From the NCBI GenBank assembly GCA_023168345.1, contig AP025689.1, positions 1,796,001-1,860,000 on the forward strand: 64,000 nt of DNA, given 5' to 3'. This DNA comes from Lysinibacillus sp. PLM2 (GTDB lineage Bacteria > Bacillota > Bacilli > Bacillales_A > Planococcaceae). The notes under the pieces were generated by a model, which was not told the DNA's origin, made no database searches, and saw only the letters and a program-made list of their open reading frames with translations. Made by a program: the position numbers and the translations under genes. This document shows, piece after piece, positions 6,706 through 16,266 of this stretch (positions within the stretch are counted from its first letter, which is position 1; the number at the start of each line of letters is the position of its first letter).

Positions 6706-8415
6706 TTGATAAATCAACTCAGTACATCTACTAAACCAACTATTGAAATGACATTTGAAGAGTTAAAAGATATTAAGTCGGCATTAGATGAATCTGTTAT
6801 TTTAGCAGTGACAGATGCAAAAGGGATTATTACTGATGTAAATGAACGGTTTTGTCACATTTCAAAATATACTCGAGAAGAGCTAATCGGGCAAAATCAT
6901 CGTATTTTAAATTCCGGATACCATCCAAAATCCTTTTTTAAGGAGATGTGGAATACTATTGGGAAAGGGAATACGTGGAACGCTGAAATATGTAATCGTG
7001 CAAAGGATGGATCCCTTTATTGGGTTCAAACAACGATTGTACCTTTTTTAAATGAGAAAGGAAAACCATATCAATACATTTCTATTCGAACTGACATTAC
7101 AGCGCAAAAAAATATTAAAATTATTAGCCATTTTGCAAATCATGATGATTTGACTGGACTACCAAATAGAAGAAATTTATCACAACGATTAAATTACTAT
7201 ATAAAAGAGGCAAAAAAAGAAAATACCAAGTTTGCGTTATTCTTTATTGATGTTAATCGCTTTAGACATATAAACGATTCCCTAGGCCATAATATCGGTG
7301 ATTTATTTTTAGTAGAGGTTGCTGAAAGATTTAGAGAAATAGATGAACAAGGTAATTCTTTCTTTCGTTTAAATGGGGATGAATTTGTTTATATATTAAA
7401 AGACATAAATAAAATTCAGGAAATGCAATCGAAAATAATCTCCATCTTTAAAAAGCCATTTCATTTTGAAACGTATGAATTTTTAACTAGTATTTCTATT
7501 GGTATTAGTATTTTCCCAGATCACGGTAAAGAAATTGAAGAATTATTAGTTAGTGCAGATATTGCTTTATATAGTGCAAAAAAGAAAAAAGGAAACCAAT
7601 TTGAAGTCTATCAAAAGAATATGGAAGCTTTAAATGGTCGAGGTTTATTACTTGAAGCAAAGCTTTATAATGCGATAAGAAATAATACACTTGAATTATA
7701 TTATCAACCAAAAATTGATATTCAAGAAAACAAAATAGCCGGTATGGAAGCTTTGCTTAGATGGAATGATCCTGAATTAGGTTTTATTCCTCCTGACCAA
7801 TTTATCCCTTTCGCTGAAGAGTCCGGGCTAATTAGTGAAATAGGGGAATGGGTTTTAAAAAATGCGTCGTTGCAAATAAATCAATGGAAAAAACAATTTG
7901 GTATTGATTTAAGAGTGGCAGTGAATATTTCACCAACTCATTTCCAGGAAGATAATTTTACAGAACGACTAAAAAAAATTATCTTCGAAACAAATGTTGA
8001 CCCAAGAAATTTAGAAATTGAAATTACTGAAATGAGCATGATGAATTATCATGGGGATTTGATTGATAAAATAAAAAGTATTAAAGAAATTGGTATAACG
8101 ATTTCTGTCGATGATTTTGGTACAGGCTATAGTTCCCTAGGATATTTGAAGGAGTTTCCAGTAGATGCTTTAAAAATTGACCGTTCATTTATCGTTAATA
8201 TGAAGGATGGTGACTCAGGTGTCGCTATGGTTGCAGCGATAATATCACTAGCGCATGCATTAAATTTATCAGTTGTAGCTGAAGGTGTTGAAACGGAAGT
8301 GGAATTAAATATCCTAAAACAACAGAATTGTGATTTTGTGCAAGGCTATTATTTTAGTAAACCACTATCAGTTCAAGACTTTACGAAAAAATTAGCGGAA
8401 CTATCACAAAAATAA
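6706..8415 (+). CDS. PAS-GGDEF-EAL cyclic-di-GMP protein
   Basis: Cytoplasmic signalling protein of about 569 aa. Order: N-terminal PAS sensor (about 27-135, ending in a PAC-type [12 protein letters not shown]), GGDEF domain (about 145-300) and EAL domain (about 315-560). The EAL part keeps its signature residues (EALLRW at about 348, [29 protein letters not shown]), so phosphodiesterase activity against c-di-GMP is expected. The GGDEF signature reads NGDEF (RLNGDEF), a change at the first glycine; cyclase activity is doubtful and the domain may act as a GTP sensor. The TTG at 6706 has GGAGAGGA about 6 nt upstream and is preferred over the TTG at 6685. No membrane segments. Monocistronic. Confidence 0.9.
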   Translation: MINQLSTSTKPTIEMTFEELKDIKSALDESVILAVTDAKGIITDVNERFCHISKYTREELIGQNHRILNSGYHPKSFFKEMWNTIGKGNTWNAEICNRAKDGSLYWVQTTIVPFLNEKGKPYQYISIRTDITAQKNIKIISHFANHDDLTGLPNRRNLSQRLNYYIKEAKKENTKFALFFIDVNRFRHINDSLGHNIGDLFLVEVAERFREIDEQGNSFFRLNGDEFVYILKDINKIQEMQSKIISIFKKPFHFETYEFLTSISIGISIFPDHGKEIEELLVSADIALYSAKKKKGNQFEVYQKNMEALNGRGLLLEAKLYNAIRNNTLELYYQPKIDIQENKIAGMEALLRWNDPELGFIPPDQFIPFAEESGLISEIGEWVLKNASLQINQWKKQFGIDLRVAVNISPTHFQEDNFTERLKKIIFETNVDPRNLEIEITEMSMMNYHGDLIDKIKSIKEIGITISVDDFGTGYSSLGYLKEFPVDALKIDRSFIVNMKDGDSGVAMVAAIISLAHALNLSVVAEGVETEVELNILKQQNCDFVQGYYFSKPLSVQDFTKKLAELSQK

Positions 8416-8460
8416 AAAAGAAACATCGCAAAAGGATGTTTCAAATAGTTGTAGTACAAT

Positions 8461-8490
8461 AGTATTTCTTCATTGAAATACTTTTTTTAT
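8461..8490 (+). terminator. Terminator after the GGDEF-EAL gene
   Basis: AGTATTTC (8461-8468) and GAAATACT (8475-8482) around TTCATT, followed by seven T. A weaker hairpin (GAAACATC/GATGTTTC) lies just upstream at 8420-8443. Confidence 0.8.
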
Positions 8491-9878
8491 TCTTCTAGTA
8501 GATTTTGGATTTTCTCATATTCTTCATCGCCGACAGATTGATAATATTGGTAAAGTAAATCTGAATCTATTTTTATCGTATCTTTATGATTTAAGTATAT
8601 TTGTTCAGTTAAATTACGAATGATTAACGGTACTGGTTTGTTATGATTAAAATGATTCATATACTTCTCAATAAACTCCTCTGAAAGCTCACACCAAAGG
8701 TTAAGTCCAAGTGTATCAAATTGAATATATTTTAGGTGGGCAGTTAAAAAATCATCTGTTAAATATTTGTTATATTTACACACTGTTCGCCAGTCAATAC
8801 GATCACGATACCTATGTAACCAATGTGGCTCTAGTACAGCGCTTAATAAAACAATTTGTTTTTCTGAGTAAGAATTTATTAATGTGTCCATTTCTTTATT
8901 TGTTAGTTTTTTAAATCCAAGATCATCATATATTTGACATGCTAATGAAGGGATTCCTTTTACTAAATGCTCGCTACCCATCCATTTGTATTGCCCGAGG
9001 TCATACTCAAAAAAATGAAAATCAAGTAGTTCTTCTTCAATATCATCCTCTTCGTCTTCCAATAAATCGATATAACCATATTCACTAAAATATGTTTCAT
9101 CTTCTATAAATGTATCAATTTCATCTGCAAAATGGTCATTCATCTTTACATTCATAAGTTTTAATTGATCGATTATGTGCTTCTTAAAAGATGCAGAAAG
9201 TCTAGATAATACAGGGTAGTTATACTGTAAAGTAGTGAAATCCACTTGTTCAATATGGTGAATTAAATACTTTTCAGATAGTTGATCGCAGGCATAACAA
9301 ACATATGAAAAATCTACATACTCTAAATAGGGCTCAAAATCAGTAGGGTGCGTACGAACGAGACGATAACGCCAGTAACAATAATCTTCAACAAATTGTT
9401 TTGTAAAAGTTGGATTTTTTTCTAATATTTCATTCATATCTGGCTCATCGATGATAGGGCCAACGTAAGAAGGGATAGACTTCACATCAAAGTAATCAGG
9501 AAATTTCAATTTCTCTAAACTCTTCTTAGGGTTGAAATTGTTTTTACGATTGATATGAGTTTTAAAGCTATAAGATCCTATTGAACCACGTTCATCTAAT
9601 AAAATATAGGCAAGTTCTTGTTTTTGATCACGTGTTAATTTAACGTTCTTTGGAAATTTAACTGATGCAAAATACGTATCGTTTGCCATATCATAAAAAA
9701 ATTTATAATCACCATCAGGAGTATATTCAGAGCGGGAATTATTTTTTCTCCAATATAAAAGCGCACCGTTAATTGGGGGATAATTTGAAAATTGAATATT
9801 TGCGATAGAAAATATATTATGTGAAAGCGAATCATCATATATCGCTTTAATAAACTCAATATTTTTGATTTTAAGCAT
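8487..9878 (-). CDS. Unknown 463-aa protein with LS-x-x-F-I-type repeats
   Basis: Good start: ATG behind GGAGGT with a 6-nt gap. No signal peptide or membrane segment. The N-terminal 150 residues look like a mixed domain; from about residue 165 the protein consists of degenerate 20-27-residue repeats of the form LSEKYLIHHIEQVDF, LSASFKKHI, LTDDFLTAHLKYIQFDTL, LSEEFIEKYMNHF. Such short helical repeats suggest a solenoid that binds a partner. An acidic linker (DLLEDEEDDIEEELLD) interrupts the array at about 285. I know this repeat style from uncharacterised Bacillus and phage proteins but cannot assign a function. Stands alone, with its own promoter region. Confidence 0.8.
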   Translation of the reverse strand: MLKIKNIEFIKAIYDDSLSHNIFSIANIQFSNYPPINGALLYWRKNNSRSEYTPDGDYKFFYDMANDTYFASVKFPKNVKLTRDQKQELAYILLDERGSIGSYSFKTHINRKNNFNPKKSLEKLKFPDYFDVKSIPSYVGPIIDEPDMNEILEKNPTFTKQFVEDYCYWRYRLVRTHPTDFEPYLEYVDFSYVCYACDQLSEKYLIHHIEQVDFTTLQYNYPVLSRLSASFKKHIIDQLKLMNVKMNDHFADEIDTFIEDETYFSEYGYIDLLEDEEDDIEEELLDFHFFEYDLGQYKWMGSEHLVKGIPSLACQIYDDLGFKKLTNKEMDTLINSYSEKQIVLLSAVLEPHWLHRYRDRIDWRTVCKYNKYLTDDFLTAHLKYIQFDTLGLNLWCELSEEFIEKYMNHFNHNKPVPLIIRNLTEQIYLNHKDTIKIDSDLLYQYYQSVGDEEYEKIQNLLEE

Positions 9879-10094
9879 TGTATACCTCCATTTAAAGACT
9901 ATTATATACTTTTAGACAAAATATCAAAATGAAAAGTGTGAAAAAAATAGAATATTTATAGATATAAACTCTTATTATTTATGTACATTTAATATAGATT
10001 ATGATGGAAGGTAAAGTATTTGTTCATTTAGTATATGAAAAAATGTTGCGCCTTGTCGTTACTTTTAATTTTTTTATTATTAAAAATTTAATAA

Positions 10095-10120
10095 GTGCGG
10101 ATGACGATGGTCACCCGCAC
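10095..10120 (-). terminator. Terminator of the VTC/DUF4956/beta-helix operon
   Basis: GTGCGGATGAC (10095-10105) pairs with GGTCACCCGCAC (10109-10120), with an AT-rich, T-containing tail on the minus strand. Confidence 0.7.
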
Positions 10121-10128
10121 GAATTTTC

Positions 10129-12435
10129 TTAATTAGTTGGACGCATAGGAAAGCTTCCGGTTCCATTTTTGTTTTGTCTGTCGTTCCCACCGAACATACC
10201 ATTTGTTTGGTTTGTAGTGACGCCTTCTTCATTCAAGTAGGTCATACTTTCTGTTGAAACCTCAAATGGAACATTAGTTGTACCGTTATTATATTCATAT
10301 GAGTTGTATAGTCCATCGACGTTTTCGCCTGTTAAGGCTCCGCCTGCTTTAAAAATATATAATTCTCCGTTTTCAATGGTTGGTGTACTAATTAAAACCG
10401 TTTGGAAGTTTTTTTCAGGCGCAATAGCAATAATGGATTCACCATTTTCGTTCTCTAAATTAAGGGCAGTACCAGCTGTTTGCATTTCTGAAAATGTCAT
10501 TTGAATTGCATTTTGTGTAGAATTTTCTGAAATTCCTTGTGCCATTCCACTACTACCAGCAGAGACTAAAATACCCCCTTCGAGTATAAAGGTTTCACCA
10601 TAATCTAATGCACCATTACCTGAAGATGTTGGACCGTATACTAGTACAGTTCCGCCAGTCATATGAATTGATGAATTAGAATCCAATCCATCACCGTTTG
10701 CATTAACGTAAAGATAGCCTCCTTCGATTACAAGCTCCCCAGAATCTTCTTCCAATTCATTTATAGAATTTGATTCACCTTCATTAATAGTTGCATCATT
10801 GTTTGTGATTTGATTTGGAACCATTCCTGTCAACCTACGAGATTCTTCAACATTTACGTTAATTCCATCGTCTTCAGCAGTAACATGAATGTTACCATCA
10901 GTTATTGTAATGTTTTTCCCTTCAATTCCTTCTAAGCTTTTTTCAATAGAGATATCTCCACCAGAAATTGATACATTCGCATCTGCATGAATCCCATCAT
11001 CACCAGTGAATAGTGTAATGACTCCGCCTGCTAAAGAAAGGTCTTGATTTGAATGGATCGCATCATCCAATGAATCAATCGTAAAGGATCCACCCCTTAT
11101 ATTTATTTCTGTACCTGCTTTAATCCCTTTTGAACTAACTGTATCTTCAATAGTCGATTCTTCTGTTGATTGATCAGTAGAAGAAGGGGAAGTAGTATTC
11201 GAATCTGACGGATTCCATTGTTCAGGCATTTGTGCGAAATTGTCTTCATCCATATTTGGAGATTGCATTTCTTCAAAGTCTTCAGTATTTGCATTTGGCT
11301 GCCCATTGTCTTCGTTCATTTGATCCATATCTCCAAATGGAGGCTGTTGACTCAATCTGCTTTGTCTTGAGTCCTCAATAAGTTGTTGTAATTCAGTATT
11401 ATTTTCTAGGATAGCTTGTAATTCTTCATTGGAATCCGCGCTTTCTATTTCAGCCTTTAGCTCTTCTAAAATGTCAGCATCTTTTACAATTTGGTCAATC
11501 ATCAATGAAAGATTTTCGGATCTCATACCACCTGGGCCCATTCCGCCACCCATCATTCCAAATTGTTCAGTACTTTCAATTGTTTCAGGACTACCTCCAC
11601 CAGCTACGATTGAAAATTCGCCATCTACTACAACAACCTTTTTCTCAGATTGGATGCCATCACCTGCAGCTTCAATTGAGAGTGTACCACTTTCTAAAAC
11701 GACATTGCCTTTCTCTTCATCTTCATCATTGGATGATTTTAAACCATCACCATTTGATGTAATAGTGATGTTTGCATTTTTCATAGCAAATAAATCTCGT
11801 CCAACAATCCCATCATCAATAGCTTCTACTTGAATTGTACCGCCCGTTATTAATAGATGATCGTTACTTGAAATCCCGTCATTAAAGGAGCCTTTCACGA
11901 TTAATGTGCCGGATCCGTTGATTGTTAAGTCATCTTTACTAAAAATCGTTGAATCAGGTTCATCATTTTCATCTTCATATACATATTCTGTTGCATCCGA
12001 TAAGCTGTTTTCAGTACCTACTTCTAATGAAATGACGGTTTTATCCGCCTGTTTTACATAGATAGGTGCACTAGTTGTAGAACGAATAGATACGCCGTTG
12101 AAGATCAGTCTAACCGTTCCTTTATCTTCAGCATCTACAATAATTTGTCCATCTGAAAGAGTTCCAGAAAGGACATATGTACCGGATGTATGGATTGATA
12201 TCCTATTGTCAGAAATAATCACCCCGGTATTCTTTTCAACGCTTGCTGTATTGTTGTTTAAAGAAATATATGTCACTTCATCTGATTGCCAATCGATATA
12301 GTCGTCATCTGCTTGATAGTTTACTAAATCGCTTAGTTGTACAATACTTTCACTATTGCTTGCTGCATCGTTACAGGCACTTAAGAAGAGTAAAGAAGCA
12401 ACAGAACATGCAAGGACATTCCAATATTTTTTCAT
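10129..12435 (-). CDS. Beta-helix carbohydrate-binding lipoprotein (Cthe_2159-like)
   Basis: Surface lipoprotein of 768 aa. The ATG at 12435 follows AAGGAG and starts a lipoprotein signal peptide ending LFLSAC, so the longer frame to 12501 is not used. The mature part consists of many turns rich in SGT-x-x-[IV], ITGGTI, DDGI and SNDHL, the pattern of right-handed parallel beta-helix proteins of the Cthe_2159/DUF4353 family, whose founder binds acidic polysaccharide. A Glu/Gln/Asn-rich low-complexity insert at about residues 310-450 breaks the helix. It is the last gene of the operon after DUF4956 and the VTC domain protein, a recurrent trio in Firmicutes. Likely displayed on the outer face of the membrane. 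Confidence 0.87.
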   Translation of the reverse strand: MKKYWNVLACSVASLLFLSACNDAASNSESIVQLSDLVNYQADDDYIDWQSDEVTYISLNNNTASVEKNTGVIISDNRISIHTSGTYVLSGTLSDGQIIVDAEDKGTVRLIFNGVSIRSTTSAPIYVKQADKTVISLEVGTENSLSDATEYVYEDENDEPDSTIFSKDDLTINGSGTLIVKGSFNDGISSNDHLLITGGTIQVEAIDDGIVGRDLFAMKNANITITSNGDGLKSSNDEDEEKGNVVLESGTLSIEAAGDGIQSEKKVVVVDGEFSIVAGGGSPETIESTEQFGMMGGGMGPGGMRSENLSLMIDQIVKDADILEELKAEIESADSNEELQAILENNTELQQLIEDSRQSRLSQQPPFGDMDQMNEDNGQPNANTEDFEEMQSPNMDEDNFAQMPEQWNPSDSNTTSPSSTDQSTEESTIEDTVSSKGIKAGTEINIRGGSFTIDSLDDAIHSNQDLSLAGGVITLFTGDDGIHADANVSISGGDISIEKSLEGIEGKNITITDGNIHVTAEDDGINVNVEESRRLTGMVPNQITNNDATINEGESNSINELEEDSGELVIEGGYLYVNANGDGLDSNSSIHMTGGTVLVYGPTSSGNGALDYGETFILEGGILVSAGSSGMAQGISENSTQNAIQMTFSEMQTAGTALNLENENGESIIAIAPEKNFQTVLISTPTIENGELYIFKAGGALTGENVDGLYNSYEYNNGTTNVPFEVSTESMTYLNEEGVTTNQTNGMFGGNDRQNKNGTGSFPMRPTN

Positions 12436-12504
12436 GTCAAAAAGCTCCTTATTATTATTTGTTCCCCATGTGATGAAACAGTGGGGAACATATTCATTCA
12501 TCTA

Positions 12505-13188
12505 TTAAGCTGTAAAATTACCATCGTAACTTAACATAATTGCAGAGTTTACACCTTTTATATTTGTAATGTCAGAGATTACTTGTGCATCATTTTCTTT
12601 TACTCGAATTTCATAAGTTACTTCAATTTCAACATCCTGAATCATTGATTTTGATTTTAAAGCAAATTTTTTTGTTTGTTTTTTCATTGCATCTTCCACT
12701 TCATAGCCAACAGAAGGGTCTTGATATTTCACGACTAATAAATAAGGGTTTTCCACTTTGATTTTGTTAGAGAATAGTATAATTACTAGACCAATAAAAA
12801 TCGTTCCAACGATTACTAAAGGAATAAAACCAGCACCACATAAAATACCTGTAGCAACAGACCAGAATAAATACATTAAATCCATTGGGTCCTTAATCGG
12901 TGTACGGAAACGAACAATTGATAATGCACCAACCATACCGAGCGATAACAAGACGTTTTGACTAATACCCATGATGACAAGAGCTGTGGCAAGGGTCATG
13001 ATTAATAGTGAAATATTAAAAGAATGTGAGTAAATAACCCCGTTAAAAGTTTTCTTATATACATAGTAAATAAATAGCCCAATTAAAAAGGCGGCTCCTA
13101 AACCAATTAAAGAATCAGTTATTGAAAAGGATGTTGTTTTTTCTAAAAAACTAGATTTAAAGATATCAGTAAAAGTTGTAGTTTCCAT
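12505..13188 (-). CDS. DUF4956 membrane protein
   Basis: Four or so hydrophobic segments in residues 25-140 followed by a soluble C-terminal domain. The signature GMVGALSIVRFRTPIKDP (about 80-97) and the following LMYLFWSVATGI identify DUF4956. Function unknown; the family travels with VTC-domain and beta-helix or CotH proteins and is presumed to be the membrane partner of a surface-modifying system (inference from gene order). It starts 29 nt after the VTC gene and ends 69 nt before the lipoprotein start, so the three genes form one operon. Confidence 0.9.
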   Translation of the reverse strand: METTTFTDIFKSSFLEKTTSFSITDSLIGLGAAFLIGLFIYYVYKKTFNGVIYSHSFNISLLIMTLATALVIMGISQNVLLSLGMVGALSIVRFRTPIKDPMDLMYLFWSVATGILCGAGFIPLVIVGTIFIGLVIILFSNKIKVENPYLLVVKYQDPSVGYEVEDAMKKQTKKFALKSKSMIQDVEIEVTYEIRVKENDAQVISDITNIKGVNSAIMLSYDGNFTA

Positions 13189-13217
13189 ATTTTCTCTCCT
13201 AAAATTCTTTTAATTTT

Positions 13218-13919
13218 TTATCCGAACATTCGGCTTAGTTGATATTTTGAGTATGCTTCCTGTCTTGTATCTGTAAGTTGTAATAACTGTTTGATCACTT
13301 CAGGAATATAGTCATCATATTTTACTTCTAAAATGACTAATTCCGGCTCTAAAACGTCAACCATAGGCAGGTTTTTATTAAACATATCCGTATTGTAAAA
13401 GCTTGATTGAATCTTCATATCAAAGGTAATGCGAATATTGCCATAGGGGTATATAAGAGCTTCTCGTTCATAATCGACAACGGTTTTCGGTTTGATTTGG
13501 CTGTAATACATTTCACGATATAAATCTCTTATTAGTGCTCGTTCATCCTGTTCCATCCAAGCAATATCACTTATACGCATTTTTTCGTATTCAGCTCGCG
13601 TTATTTTGCATTTGGATTTAAAGGTTAAATTGTTTCTTTTGCTTTTTCGTTCAAGATGAATGACTCTTTCACATTTGTCATAAATGCGAACACGGTATTT
13701 ATCACGTTTTAAGTAGCCTTCTTTTTTCTCAGTCAATACTTTGTTTTCAAAATTATCAAAGTATGTAGAACGAATGGTGTATTTACCATTTGCTCCTGCG
13801 TAAGGATCGCGTTTTAAAAAGTGCAGCAATTTATTGCGTAGGACAAAATATTCGGCTTTTGGTATGGCATGTTTTAACTCGTTCCTCCCTTTTGGGTTAA
13901 ATGAAGTGTGAATGGACAT
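13218..13919 (-). CDS. VTC-domain (CYTH-fold) protein, putative polyphosphate polymerase-like
   Basis: First gene of the operon, 233 aa, no membrane segment. It shows the run of charged strands typical of the VTC catalytic domain: GRNELKHAI, STYFDN, KYRVRIYDK, HLERKSKRN, VDYEREAL, RITFDMKI and ILEVKYD. In yeast this domain makes polyphosphate from ATP inside a tunnel lined by such Arg, Lys and Glu residues. Bacterial homologues linked to DUF4956 have no established reaction, so polyphosphate synthesis is an inference. A strong GGAGGAG precedes the ATG. The promoter region carries direct repeats that may bind the divergent response regulator. Confidence 0.88.
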   Translation of the reverse strand: MSIHTSFNPKGRNELKHAIPKAEYFVLRNKLLHFLKRDPYAGANGKYTIRSTYFDNFENKVLTEKKEGYLKRDKYRVRIYDKCERVIHLERKSKRNNLTFKSKCKITRAEYEKMRISDIAWMEQDERALIRDLYREMYYSQIKPKTVVDYEREALIYPYGNIRITFDMKIQSSFYNTDMFNKNLPMVDVLEPELVILEVKYDDYIPEVIKQLLQLTDTRQEAYSKYQLSRMFG

Positions 13920-13991
13920 TTTTTCTCCTCCTTCTAAATGTCTTTATAATTCGATTAATGATTATGTTGTCGTACTACATCTCTCGAACAA

Positions 13992-14030
13992 AATCTAGTT
14001 TAGAAGTTTAATGTGTCAGGAATATGTCAA
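13992..14030 (-). promoter_or_regulatory. Candidate VTC operon promoter with 11-bp direct repeat
   Basis: On the minus strand, TTGACAT and CTGACAC repeat with an 11-bp period (TGACA at 14029-14025 and 14018-14014). The second could act as the -35 box, with TAGATT 16 nt further on. Phased direct repeats beside a -35 are typical of OmpR-family sites. Confidence 0.45.
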
Positions 14031-14098
14031 GTAAATTTAATGTAAAAATATTTCTGGCGATGAGTAAAGTTAAAGATAATAATTATAGGAAGAAAGTG

Positions 14099-14139
14099 TT
14101 TGACTTCTATTTGACTTATTGGAAGGTTAAAGTTGTATT
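14099..14139 (+). promoter_or_regulatory. Candidate promoter of the two-component system with 11-bp direct repeat
   Basis: TTTGACTT occurs at 14099-14106 and again at 14110-14117, 11 bp apart. The second includes TTGACT, followed after 17 nt by TGTATT (14134-14139). The repeat resembles the one in the divergent VTC promoter, suggesting autoregulation and control of both operons by the same regulator. Confidence 0.5.
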
Positions 14140-14167
14140 AAGTTAATAAACTAGAGGTGAAATCACC

Positions 14168-14842
14168 ATGAACATATTAGTAGTAGAAGATGAGTACGCA
14201 ATTAGCCAAGTATTAAAAGCTTATTGTATAAAAGCAAATTATGACGTTGAAGTTGCCGTTGATGGTGAGGAGGCTATTCAAAAATTTAAAACGATCGCTC
14301 CAGATATAGTTTTATTAGATGTGATGCTTCCGAAAAAAGACGGGTGGGAAGTATTAAAGGAAATACGTAAGGAGAGTAAATGCCCAGTCATTATGTTAAC
14401 TGCATTAGGGGATGTAAATTATCGCTTGGACGGTTTAAATAGTGGAGCTGATGATTATATTGCAAAGCCATTCGTAGCAGATGAGGTTATCGCACGAATA
14501 AAGGCAGTATTAAGAAGGACGCAGTTTGATAATGATCAACCAATAAAAAGATATGGCCAGCTTGAAATTCATTTAAAGGCACATCAAGTTACATTAAATA
14601 AGAAAAATGTCATATTAACCCCTAGAGATTTATCTGTCCTATTGTTTTTAGCAGAAAATCCAAATCAAACATTTTCAAGGGATCAGCTGATAGAGCATGT
14701 TTGGGGTTGGGATTACTTAGGAAGCGATCGCGCAGTTGATTTGGCTATTAAAAGAATTAGAAAAGCTTTGAAGGATTGGCCTTCATCAGAGGGGGAAATC
14801 AAAACATTGCGGGGATTGGGGTATCAGTTAAGTGTCTATTAA
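14168..14842 (+). CDS. OmpR-family response regulator
   Basis: 224 aa. Receiver domain with acidic pair (VVEDEY), phospho-acceptor Asp in IVLLDVMLP (about residue 51), Thr in MLTAL and Lys in IAKPF; then a winged-helix DNA-binding domain (about 125-222) ending in the usual LRGLGYQL. Acts in the cytoplasm as the partner of the histidine kinase whose gene overlaps its end. Gene order and the shared repeat motifs suggest that it controls the divergent VTC/DUF4956/lipoprotein operon as well as itself. Confidence 0.95.
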   Translation: MNILVVEDEYAISQVLKAYCIKANYDVEVAVDGEEAIQKFKTIAPDIVLLDVMLPKKDGWEVLKEIRKESKCPVIMLTALGDVNYRLDGLNSGADDYIAKPFVADEVIARIKAVLRRTQFDNDQPIKRYGQLEIHLKAHQVTLNKKNVILTPRDLSVLLFLAENPNQTFSRDQLIEHVWGWDYLGSDRAVDLAIKRIRKALKDWPSSEGEIKTLRGLGYQLSVY

Positions 14843-16229
14843 AAACAAAGTATCATTAAAACGCTATTGGACAAGCTGGTATCTTATCACATTGTGTATT
14901 GGACTAGTAATTATTGGTATTATATCAGCACTTTGGATTCGTCATACGACATTAGAAAATCGATTAAATTTAATGACCTTTGCTGCAGAAAGTATGGCTG
15001 ATAGGGTAGTAGATGGAGATGAACGACCTTTTCATGGTAAAGAAATGCCAAACATGTTTGCCGGTAGGGAAGAACGAATAAACCCATTTAATTATATTGT
15101 TGATATAGATGGAAAAGTGATTTTTAGTGATCGCCCATTCGGACCAATAAATGACTCTATTTCAATGTCGATTATAGAAAGTGAGTCTTCAATTCAGAAA
15201 ATCTTAATCGACGAGACGAATTATTATTTTGTAAAAGAACCGATAGTGATTAATGAATCAACAATTGGTTGGGTTTTAGTGGTAGATTCTGAAAAAATGT
15301 TAACGGAAGTAAATCGAGAATATACTCAACTTTTTTTATTCATTATTAGTCTTGGTCTATTAGGTTGGTTAGTCATTTACATTTTATCGAATCGTTTATC
15401 AAAACCAATTCAAACAGTTGCAAATGCTGCAAAACAGGTAGCTGAAGGAAATTATCAAATTAAATTACCCCCTGAACGAAAAGAAAAGGAAGTTGACGAT
15501 TTAATTCAATCTTTTAAGGAAATGACTTTTAAATTAGAGCATTTGGAATCCTTGCGTACCGAATTACTCGCAGGAGTGACCCATGAATTGAAAACGCCTG
15601 TTACATCCATTAGCGGTCTTTTACAAGCGATAAACGATGATGTAGTAACTGGTGATGATGCGAAAGAATTTATAGCAATTTCATTAAAGGAAACCGAAAA
15701 AATGAAAAAAATGGTGGAGGATTTATTAGCCTTTAATCAATTTGCCGCAAATGTTCTTGATGTGAATCCAGAAGTTCAATTAATAGACGATGTAGTTGAA
15801 GATGCGATTAGTAGTTGGGAACTATCACAAAAAGAAAAGAACGTAGATTTGGAAGTAATGCTATTGGAGAAAGACACGAAAGTTTACATTGATTCTATTC
15901 GATTCCAGCAAATAATGACAAATTTATTGAATAACGCACAACAAGCGCTAGATGATTTTGGTGAAATTCAAGTAAGAACTACTGAAAATGAAACCTATGT
16001 TTTTGTAGATGTCATCGATAGTGGAAAGGGCATTCCGGAAGAGGAGGAGCCATATATTTTTGAACGATTTTTTAGAGGAAGTGATAAGAAATATAAAGTG
16101 CGCGGCTTAGGTTTAGGTTTATCCTTAAGCAAAATGATCGCCCAGGCATTAGAAGGAGACCTTCAGTTAATCAAAAGCTCATCAGAAGGCACGACTTTCC
16201 GAGTTATTTTGAAAAAAGTTGTTGAATAG
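14832..16229 (+). CDS. Sensor histidine kinase
   Basis: GTG start overlapping the end of the response regulator by 11 nt, so translation is coupled. Two membrane segments (about 15-35 and 163-185) enclose a 125-residue external sensor region with no recognised domain. Then HAMP (about 185-240), HisKA with the phospho-acceptor in GVTHELKTP, and HATPase with N box NLLNNAQQAL, DSGKGIPEEE and GLGLGLSLSK. The signal is unknown; context suggests an envelope or surface-polymer cue. Followed by a good terminator. Confidence 0.94.
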   Translation: MSIKNKVSLKRYWTSWYLITLCIGLVIIGIISALWIRHTTLENRLNLMTFAAESMADRVVDGDERPFHGKEMPNMFAGREERINPFNYIVDIDGKVIFSDRPFGPINDSISMSIIESESSIQKILIDETNYYFVKEPIVINESTIGWVLVVDSEKMLTEVNREYTQLFLFIISLGLLGWLVIYILSNRLSKPIQTVANAAKQVAEGNYQIKLPPERKEKEVDDLIQSFKEMTFKLEHLESLRTELLAGVTHELKTPVTSISGLLQAINDDVVTGDDAKEFIAISLKETEKMKKMVEDLLAFNQFAANVLDVNPEVQLIDDVVEDAISSWELSQKEKNVDLEVMLLEKDTKVYIDSIRFQQIMTNLLNNAQQALDDFGEIQVRTTENETYVFVDVIDSGKGIPEEEEPYIFERFFRGSDKKYKVRGLGLGLSLSKMIAQALEGDLQLIKSSSEGTTFRVILKKVVE

Positions 16230-16235
16230 AAAAAG

Positions 16236-16266
16236 GACGTCATTGCACTGCTTTGACGTCTTTTTC
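16236..16266 (+). terminator. Terminator of the first two-component operon
   Basis: GACGTCA and TGACGTC arms (16236-16242 / 16254-16260) followed by TTTTTCT. Confidence 0.85.
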
